This document shows, in pieces, positions 17,686 to 24,600 of a stretch of DNA of 64,000 bases; position 1 is the stretch's first letter, and every line of letters begins with the position of its first letter. The translations under genes were made by a program, and so were the position numbers. This stretch comes from Pseudomonas taeanensis MS-3. Lineage in GTDB: Bacteria > Pseudomonadota > Gammaproteobacteria > Pseudomonadales > Pseudomonadaceae. The notes under the pieces were generated by a model. That model saw only the letters and a program-made list of their open reading frames with translations. It was not told the DNA's origin and did no database searches. The stretch covers positions 62,001 to 126,000 of the forward strand of contig NZ_AWSQ01000005.1 of NCBI RefSeq assembly GCF_000498575.2, read 5' to 3'.

Positions 17686-18490
17686 GATCAACCACGCCTT
17701 TGAATTCAGCCGTGGCCGTGTGCCGCTGCTGATCAGCATGCCGCATGCCGGCCTGCGCCTGACTCCCGCGGTGGAGGCGGGGTTGGTCGAGCAGGCGCGC
17801 AGCCTGCCGGATACCGACTGGCACATCCCCAGGCTCTACGACTTCGCCGCCGAACTGGGTGCCAGCACCCTGGCCGCCGGCTACTCGCGCTTTGTGGTCG
17901 ACCTTAATCGACCGGCCGACGACAAGCCTTTGTATGCCAGCGCGACCACCGGGCTGTACCCCTCGACGTTGTTCGATGGCCAGCCGCTGTTCCGGGAAGG
18001 CCTAGAGCCCTCGGGCGAGGAGCGGGCGCGTTATCTGACGGAAATCTGGACGCCTTATCACCGCACCCTGGCAGCCGAGCTGGCACGGCTGAAGCGCGAG
18101 TTCGGCTACGCCTTACTGTTCGATGCCCACTCGATTGCCTCCCGAGTGCCGCGTCTGTTCGACGGTCGCCTGCCAGACTTCAACCTGGGTACCAATGAGG
18201 GCGCCAGTTGCGACCTGCAAGTGGCGCAACGGCTGAAGCAGGTGTGCGCCGCTGCGCCGCACTACAGCCACGTGCTCAACGGGCGCTTCAAGGGCGGGCA
18301 TATCACTCGTCATTACGGCAAGCCCGCAGATCATATCCACGCCATCCAGTTGGAACTGGCGCAGGCTCTGTACATGGACGAGGTAGAGCCCTACACCTAC
18401 CAGACGTCCCTGGCCGATCCGACCCGCCTGGTGCTACGCCAGTTGCTGGAAGAACTACTTAATTGGGGCAAAGAGCACTACGGGCGCTGA
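17678..18490 (+). CDS. hutG: N-formylglutamate deformylase HutG
   Basis: A 270-aa enzyme that cleaves N-formyl-glutamate to glutamate and formate, the last step. ISMPHAGLRL, FVVDLNRPADD and LLFDAHSIASRVPRLFDG are family motifs with the probable metal ligands. I use the ATG at 17678 because it begins the conserved region shortly after; an earlier in-frame start lies deeper in hutI. A clear terminator closes the operon 32 bases beyond the stop. Confidence 0.95.
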   Translation: MSEINHAFEFSRGRVPLLISMPHAGLRLTPAVEAGLVEQARSLPDTDWHIPRLYDFAAELGASTLAAGYSRFVVDLNRPADDKPLYASATTGLYPSTLFDGQPLFREGLEPSGEERARYLTEIWTPYHRTLAAELARLKREFGYALLFDAHSIASRVPRLFDGRLPDFNLGTNEGASCDLQVAQRLKQVCAAAPHYSHVLNGRFKGGHITRHYGKPADHIHAIQLELAQALYMDEVEPYTYQTSLADPTRLVLRQLLEELLNWGKEHYGR

Positions 18491-18521
18491 CAGCGTCTTC
18501 GTGCTCCAGGTTAAATCCTCT

Positions 18522-18557
18522 ACGCCGTGGGCATGCATATGCCGCGGCGTTTTTTTT
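18522..18557 (+). terminator. Rho-independent terminator of the hutU-hutG operon
   Basis: A long hairpin, with CGCCG pairing CGGCG outside and GGCAT pairing ATGCC inside, is followed by eight T residues (18550-18557). Confidence 0.88.
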
Positions 18558-18628
18558 GCGCGGGAGTCATTCAGCAGAGCCACTGCAGAGTGGGGCTGTA
18601 GGCGTTGCTAGGACGCAAGTTGCCTGCG

Positions 18629-19819
18629 CTATTGAATGCTCGAGGCCAGTTCGAAGATCGGGATGTACATCAGGATGACAATCACCCCGATGATCAAACC
18701 GATGAAGACCATCAGCAGGGGCTCGAACAGCCGGACAAACCACTCGATCCAGCGGCTGGTTTCTTCATCATAAAAATCGGCGGTGCGCTCCATCATTTCG
18801 CCAAGATTTCCTGACTGCTCGCCGGCGCGCAGCATGCGCAGGGAAACCGGCGTTGCCAGTTGGTTTTCCTCCAGGGTTCTGGACAGCGCATGGCCTTCGC
18901 GGATGCGTTCGCACGCTTGGTCGAGGCGGCTGCGAGAGGCCACGTTGAGCAGACCTCGGACCATACTCATCGCCGTGAGTACGGGAATGCCACCTTGCAG
19001 CAGAATGCCCAGCGAGCGGTAGAAGCGCGCCAGCTCGTAGATGAAGATACGCCGGCGAATGGTCGGGACCTTCTCGATTAACTGGCTCAAGGCGTAGCGC
19101 ACGCTGTTTTGCCGCAGGAGGAGGGCGCTGGTGATGATCGCCAACAGCATGCCGCCGAATACGCTGGCCTGGTGGGCATGCAGGAACAAGCCGGACTTCA
19201 GCAGCACTTGCGACAACCAGGGCAGGTTGGATCCGAGGCCCTCGAACACCAGGCTGAAGCGGGGCACCACGTAGCCGATCAGAAACAGCAGCACGCCGCA
19301 GCCGACCACCAACAGCAGCAGTGGATAGACCGAGGCGCTGACGATCTTCTGGCGTACCTCATCCATGCGGCTGCGGTACGCCACATAGCGGCTCAGGGCG
19401 TCGCCGACCGCGCCGGTCTTTTCACTGGACTTGACCAGGGCCACGTACAGCGCCGGGAACACCCAGGGGTATTGGCCCAGCGCCTGGGAGAGCGACTTGC
19501 CCTCATAGAGCAAGCGCACCAGACCCGCGAGAATCTTGCGCGCTTCAGGCGCGGACTCTTTTTCGGCCAGGCTTTCCAGCGCATCGATCAGGGCCAGTCC
19601 GGCATTCAGCAAGGTGGTCAGTTCCTGACTGAACAGCAGCAGCGGGAAGGCCTCGCGCGCGCGCCAGTGGCTCAGCGACCAGCGCTGTTCCGGGCGCAGG
19701 GTCAACACCCGTAGATCCTGCTCTTCCGCCAGGCGCAGGGCGTCGGCAGGTGTCTGGGCCTCGACAACCAAGGAGACCACGGCAGATGGTTTACGCACCC
19801 CTTTGACCCGATAGCGCAT
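18629..19819 (-). CDS. gspF: Type II secretion / type IV pilus inner-membrane platform protein, GspF-like
   Basis: A 396-aa member of the GspF/PilC family, normal in length. It has two repeated T2SF domains, each preceding membrane segments: LLLLVVGCGVLLFLIGYVVP, ASVFGGMLLAIITSALL, and the C-terminal EPLLMVFIGLIIGVIVILMY. Motifs ELTTLLNAGLALIDALESL and AGEQSGNLGEMMERTADFYD are typical. It would form the membrane platform that couples the ATPase to pseudopilus growth. It lies 14 bases behind gspG in one operon, 14 kb from the ATPase and secretin genes (34.4-42.2 kb), which lack a GspF of their own, so it probably serves that machine. Confidence 0.92.
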   Translation of the reverse strand: MRYRVKGVRKPSAVVSLVVEAQTPADALRLAEEQDLRVLTLRPEQRWSLSHWRAREAFPLLLFSQELTTLLNAGLALIDALESLAEKESAPEARKILAGLVRLLYEGKSLSQALGQYPWVFPALYVALVKSSEKTGAVGDALSRYVAYRSRMDEVRQKIVSASVYPLLLLVVGCGVLLFLIGYVVPRFSLVFEGLGSNLPWLSQVLLKSGLFLHAHQASVFGGMLLAIITSALLLRQNSVRYALSQLIEKVPTIRRRIFIYELARFYRSLGILLQGGIPVLTAMSMVRGLLNVASRSRLDQACERIREGHALSRTLEENQLATPVSLRMLRAGEQSGNLGEMMERTADFYDEETSRWIEWFVRLFEPLLMVFIGLIIGVIVILMYIPIFELASSIQ

Positions 19820-19833
19820 GGTGTTCTAGCCCG

Positions 19834-20268
19834 TCATTGCCAGTTGGTTATTTCTGCGTTCTCGCCGTCCCCGCCGGGCTGGCCGTCCTTGCCCAGCGAC
19901 AACAGGTCGTAGTCGCCGTACTCGCCAGGTGAGCGATACACATACTCGTGGCCCCAGGGGTCCTGCGGGATGGTCTTCTGCAAGTACGGCCCCGCCCATT
20001 TCGGCTCGTCGCTGGGTGCCAGCACCAGCGCGTCAAGGCCTTGTTCGGAGGAGGGGTAACGACCGACTTCGAGACGATAGATATCGATGGCCTTGGACAG
20101 TCCCTCGATCTGCGCACGCGCAACCTTGATTTCCGAGCGGCCGAGCTGGTTGAAGTACTTGGGGGCGACGATACCGGCGAGCAAGCCAAGTACTACCAGC
20201 ACCACCAACAGTTCGAGCAGGGTGAAACCTTGTTGGCCCCGCAGGGCCAAGTGACGACGCAATTGCAT
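19834..20268 (-). CDS. gspG: Major pseudopilin GspG
   Basis: A 144-aa type II secretion major pseudopilin. The prepilin cleavage and methylation site GQQG-FTLLELLVVLVVLGLLAG is near residue 14, with E at +5. The C-terminal half has the GspG calcium-loop landmarks: GRYPSSEQGLDAL, QDPWGHEYVYRSPG and SLGKDGQPGGDGENAEI. ATG 20268 is preceded by GGAGG at proper distance; 13 further upstream codons in frame have no support. A candidate sigma54 promoter lies about 50-65 bases upstream on the same strand. Confidence 0.94.
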   Translation of the reverse strand: MQLRRHLALRGQQGFTLLELLVVLVVLGLLAGIVAPKYFNQLGRSEIKVARAQIEGLSKAIDIYRLEVGRYPSSEQGLDALVLAPSDEPKWAGPYLQKTIPQDPWGHEYVYRSPGEYGDYDLLSLGKDGQPGGDGENAEITNWQ

Positions 20269-20316
20269 AGAAGCCTCCATAGCCATGGTTTGCTGTGAGC
20301 CTGTCAATGAGCGCTA

Positions 20317-20332
20317 TGCAAGAGGCGTGCAA
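20317..20332 (-). promoter_or_regulatory. Candidate sigma54 promoter for gspG-gspF
   Basis: Read on the minus strand: TTGCAC-N5-TTGCA. The consensus is TGGCAC-N5-TTGCW, so the -12 element is perfect and the -24 element has one change in the GG pair. It is the weakest of five such sites in the block. A dyad AAGGCGA...TCGCCTT (20331-20354) lies next to it. Confidence 0.45.
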
Positions 20333-20375
20333 GGCGAGCCCGGGGTATCGCCTTGCGTGGGCTACGCACTATTCC

Positions 20376-20391
20376 CGGCACAGGCTTTGCG
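20376..20391 (+). promoter_or_regulatory. Candidate sigma54 promoter for the lytic transglycosylase gene
   Basis: CGGCAC-N5-TTGCG, keeping GG and GC at the -24/-12 spacing. It is 74 bases upstream of the transglycosylase start, divergent from the gspG promoter candidate, with a 7-base-arm dyad (20331-20354) between them. Confidence 0.6.
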
Positions 20392-20465
20392 TGCTGCAGC
20401 GGCACAACCAATCAGGTGCTTGCGGCTGCACGGCTGCACTTGACCTTCGTCGAGGGGATTCGAGG

Positions 20466-21080
20466 ATGCGACTGTCTAGCTTATGTTTGCTCGCTGTCGG
20501 CGCCGTAACGGCCGCGGTCACTGTGCAGGCCGATGTCTATAGAGGCGTAGCCGCAGACGGCAGCGTGACGCTCTCCAATGTGTATCGTGAAGGGCAGCAC
20601 TATGTCCGCGTGCGCCGGGAAACAGCGGCGTCGCCACTGCCTAAAACCAAGCGCCAGGCTTTGACAAAGCCGCGGCCGTTCACCCAGTTAGTGGTGGCGG
20701 CCGCAGCCGAGAACGGGCTGCCCGAAGCCTTGTTGCATGCGGTGATCGATACCGAGTCGAACTACGATCCGACGGCGCTCTCGGCGGGTGGTGCGGCCGG
20801 CTTGATGCAGTTGATGCCGGATACTGCCCGCGAACTGGGGGTCGAGGATGTTTGGGACCCGGAAGCGAATATCCGCGGCGGCGCTCGCTATCTGAAACGT
20901 TTGATGGCCATGTTCGACAATGACCTTTCCCTGGCTCTGGCCGCCTATAACGCGGGCCCTGGAGCCGTCAGGAGTCGCGGCTGGGTCATTCCGCCGTTTG
21001 CCGAAACCCAACGCTATGTTCCCCGGGTGATCGAGCTTTACCAGCGCCTGCAAGCGGGCGAGCAAGCCACTTCACTTTGA
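20466..21080 (+). CDS. Periplasmic lytic transglycosylase (SLT family)
   Basis: A 204-aa exported protein with a Sec signal peptide (MRLSSLCLLAVGAVTAAVTVQA). A short DUF4124-like segment (DVYRGVAADGSVTLSNVYREG) follows, then an SLT domain from about residue 80. The catalytic glutamate is in AVIDTESNYDP, and AAGLMQLMP and LAAYNAGPGAV complete the fold. Such enzymes cut peptidoglycan to make room for trans-envelope machines. It is divergent to gspG, so a role in installing the secretion apparatus is likely. The ATG at 20466 is preceded by GAGG; a longer in-frame form has no signal sequence at its start. A small hairpin ATCGGC/GCCGAT covers the stop codon region (21080-21095). Confidence 0.9.
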   Translation: MRLSSLCLLAVGAVTAAVTVQADVYRGVAADGSVTLSNVYREGQHYVRVRRETAASPLPKTKRQALTKPRPFTQLVVAAAAENGLPEALLHAVIDTESNYDPTALSAGGAAGLMQLMPDTARELGVEDVWDPEANIRGGARYLKRLMAMFDNDLSLALAAYNAGPGAVRSRGWVIPPFAETQRYVPRVIELYQRLQAGEQATSL

Positions 21081-21693
21081 TCGGCCTGAGCCGATATCTC
21101 CCGCCCACTGCTGGGGAATATCCCCACTAGCGGGGCTATTTACCCTCTTGAACTGGCTATCTAATGGCCTGCGTGGCTAGTTCAATTAGTCCATTTCGAC
21201 GTCTGAGGCCCCGATACTGCGTTGCCGCTCCTCGCCATTGCGCGCTATGACTCGTCGCGCGTCTTGTCTCGGTACCTCAATCATCCGAACTTGGGTTAAC
21301 CCACTCACCGTACAGGCCACTAGCAGATGCTCACAAGGAGCGTTGGATGGCCGCAAACGCGCGAAAGGTTTGCGCCTCGTTCAGTGACAAATGCATGCGC
21401 TGGGTAGGCGGTCTGCGTGGGCCGTCACTGCCGTCATTTGCGCGCCAAGCCGGTGATTGGGGCCTGCGCTTCAGCGACACACTCCAACGGTATACAACGA
21501 CTCGCTCACGGGACTTTGTTGGCTGGCCCTGGCGGGGCAGGAGTGGGCGAAGAGTGGGGGAAAATCCCCAAAGTGGTTTTGGCTGTTATGTATACCTTTG
21601 AATAATAAAGAAAATATTAATGGCATAGGGGTTGCTTGGAAGGGGGTGTCAATTCCACCGGTGTTGATTAACCCGAACTCGAGGGCCGCCAAG
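21081..21693. promoter_or_regulatory. Long leader of the multicopper oxidase gene, with G-rich dyads
   Basis: This 613-base region contains two similar dyads with arms TGGGG/CCCCA: 21112-21126 (TGGGGAATATCCCCA) and 21555-21570 (TGGGGGAAAATCCCCA). The second lies about 50 bases upstream of the sigma54 promoter candidate. They resemble G-rich elements upstream of the response-regulator gene (33558-33627) and in the leader at 50361-50375, and may be activator sites. A short open frame at 21347-21601 (84 codons) begins 6 bases after AAGGAG, but has no recognisable similarity; I do not call it a gene. Confidence 0.5.
21621..21636 (+). promoter_or_regulatory. Sigma54 promoter candidate for the multicopper oxidase operon
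   Basis: TGGCAT-N5-TTGCT, only one base from the consensus TGGCAC-N5-TTGCW, with correct GG/GC spacing. Transcription would begin near 21647, about 45 bases before the ATG at 21694. Confidence 0.8.
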
Positions 21694-24600
21694 ATGAACC
21701 GGAAGAGCGCATCCACAAGGGCCAATATTCAGCCTCGCCATGCTTCTGGTGGCGCTCAGTTAGCGGGCATCGGTGGCCTGTTGACGCTCATCGTGGCTGT
21801 GTTCCTGCCTGTACAGGGCGCTGAAGCGGCGATCAGTTGCGCGCGCAACCTGGTCGCCGACGTGGTGGCGATCGACCAGCCGCTGATGTTCAACCGACTC
21901 GGTGCGCAGAACGTCAACGGCATGATCTTCGCGCTGCGCAGTGATGTGGTCGATGACCACGACGTGCCACTGAACAAAGGTGGCCGCGCCGTGCCAGGCG
22001 AGGTGCTGTTGCGCCCCGACAAGCGCCCGCGGCCTTTGGTGCTGCGCGTCGCCGCGGGCGATTGCCTGCGGGTCAACCTGCAGAACCTGCTGACCGCCAC
22101 GGCCAACCCACGGCACAACGAGGTGGAGGATGAGCTGCAGGTAGACGATCAGGTGGCCGACCGCCATATCGGCTTCAAGGTCACCGGCATGCAGGCGGTC
22201 GATTCGATTGCCGACATCGCCGCCAACACCGGGCGTAACGGCAACTTCCTGCTGGCGCCGGGGGCAAGCCGCAGCTACAACTTCTACGCCGAGCATGAAG
22301 GTGCCTTCGTCGCCAGCAGCGACGGCGCCACCTTCGGCGGAGAGGGCAGCGCCGGCAACGTGTCCAACGGGTTGTTCGGTCAGGTCGTGGTGGTGCCGAA
22401 AGGCGGGCGTACCTATCGCAACACCCTGACCGAAGAGGATCTTCGCCTGGCCAGCACGGGTCGCACCCCGGCCGGCCAACCCATAGTCGATTACGAGGCG
22501 CGCTACCCGATGCGCGAACCCTGGATCAGCGAAGGCAAGGCCGGCACGCCGATCCTGAGCATGATCGATGGCAACCAGATTATCGCCAGCCATAGCGATG
22601 CGATAGTCCTGGGGCCGAATGCCGATGGCAGTTTCCCACCCTCGACTTATCCGCTCGAAAGCATGGGCAAACGTAACCCGGCACTGCCCAATCGACTGGA
22701 ACCGTTCCGCGATTTTTCTGCGATCTTTCATGACGAGAGCGTGGCCGCGCAGGCTTTCCCCGAGTATTGGGCCGACCCGGTGTTCGGCCATGTGCTGCAG
22801 CCGACCCGTGATGCCTTCATGATCAACTATGGCTCTTCCGGTATGGGTGCCGAGGTGATCGCCAACCGCCTTGGGGTCGGGCCGATGCACGACTGTTTGT
22901 CCTGCGCCTATGAGGAGTTCTTCCTCAGTGCCCACGCCGCTGGCGACGCCGCGATGCTGGTGGATGTACCGGCCAACGTCGGCCTGGAAGGGCTGCGCCC
23001 GGGCCAGGTGCCGCCGCAGGACAGCACCGGCATCAAGGCGAGCATGGCGCTGTACCCGGCCGAACCATCCAACGTCAGCCACAGCTACATCGGCGACTTC
23101 GTCAAGTTCCGCAACACCCACGTCGGCCATGAACAGCATGTGTTCCACCTGCATGGCCATCAGTGGTTGTTCAATCCCAATGACGACAACTCCGACTACA
23201 AGGATGCCCAGGGCATAGGCCCGGGTTCGGGTTACACCTATGAAATCGCCTACGGTGGTTCGGGCAACCGCAACCGCACGGCGGGCGATGCGATTTATCA
23301 CTGCCACTTCTACCCACACTTCGCCCAGGGCATGTGGGCCATGTGGCGGGTTCACGATGTGCTGGAGGAGGGCACCCGGCTGGCGGTGTCGGCCGAAGGC
23401 GAGGACGGTTTCCATGAGGAGCCGTTTGCGCTGCGCAGCGGTTTGCCGGCGGCGGGCGCCCGGGCCTTGCCCGATGGCGAAATCATCGCCGGAACGCCGA
23501 TCCCGGCGGTGGTGCCCTTGCCGGGCAAGGCCATGCCGCCAATGCCGGGCAAGGTGGCGGTGGTGCCGAAGATCAGCGGCACGCTGCTGGCCGGGCATGA
23601 CGACGATGAGCCCGAAGATGAGTCGGCGCATGACGACAGTGAGCACGGCCGGATCGTCGGCTCGGTGGCGCTGGTCGATCGCAGCGAGGCCAACCGCAAC
23701 GCCGATGGCAGCTTGAAGAACCCGGGCTTCCCATTCTGGATCGGCGGCATCGAAAGCACGGTCGGTCAGCGGCCCACCACGCCGCCGCTGGATATGCTCG
23801 CCCCGGCCCTGGCGCAGTCCCTGCGTGACAGCGGCAAGGCGCTGTGGGCCTCGCTCGACCCGGCGCAGGCGGGGGGCTGGGACGGTGGTCTACCACGCCA
23901 TGCGCTGGACGGCTGGGCGGCCGGCGGCGAAGCCGAGGTCACCACCAGCGCGCTGGATTTCTCCAAGGTCATCCACAAGGCTAAGGCAGTCTTCTATCCG
24001 GAAGAGGGTACCGACGTCGAGCAGGCGGCGATGGCCTACCACGCCAAGCCCTCGCACCCGAGCTTCGCGGTGATGCCCAACCTGGACGTAGTGGCCAGCG
24101 ATTTTCGCACCAACGGCGCGTTGCCGGTCGGCGGCGCTCCCTACTATGAACCCTGCATGGATGACCGGCAGATGCGCCTGACCGCCGGGGGTGGGCGCGG
24201 GCAGTTCTTCAGTGGCGAGCCGGGTGGGACCTCGTTCAGCGGCTCCTCGGTGTTCACTGCCGATCGGCCGCGCATCTACAAGGGCGCGAATATCCAGTTC
24301 GATGCGGTGTTCAACAAAGTCGGTTATCACTTCCCGCAAACCCGCATTCTCAGCCTGTGGGAGGATGCGGTGCCGGTGATCAACAAGCAGCGTCCGCCAG
24401 AGCCGCTGGTGATGCGCATGAACACCTTCGACTGCACCATGTACCACCACACCAACCTGATTCCGGCGCTCTACGAGCTGGATGACTTCCAGGTGCGCAC
24501 CCCGACCGACGTGGTTGGCCAGCATATCCACCTGCCGAAGTGGGACCTGACCGCTGCCGATGGCTCGGCCAACGGCTGGAACTACGAGGACGGTGTGCTC

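Noticed and set aside
21347..21601. 84-codon frame with AAGGAG before its ATG in the oxidase leader
   Set aside because: No recognisable similarity and an odd composition; it runs through a regulatory dyad. Kept as a note, not as a gene.
21760..23646. Long antisense open frame (628 codons) inside the multicopper oxidase gene, and a similar one at 25705-27597
   Set aside because: Shadow frames of a GC-rich gene: compositions are rich in Arg, His and Gln, with no family motif and no ribosome site, while the plus-strand frame has clear copper motifs.
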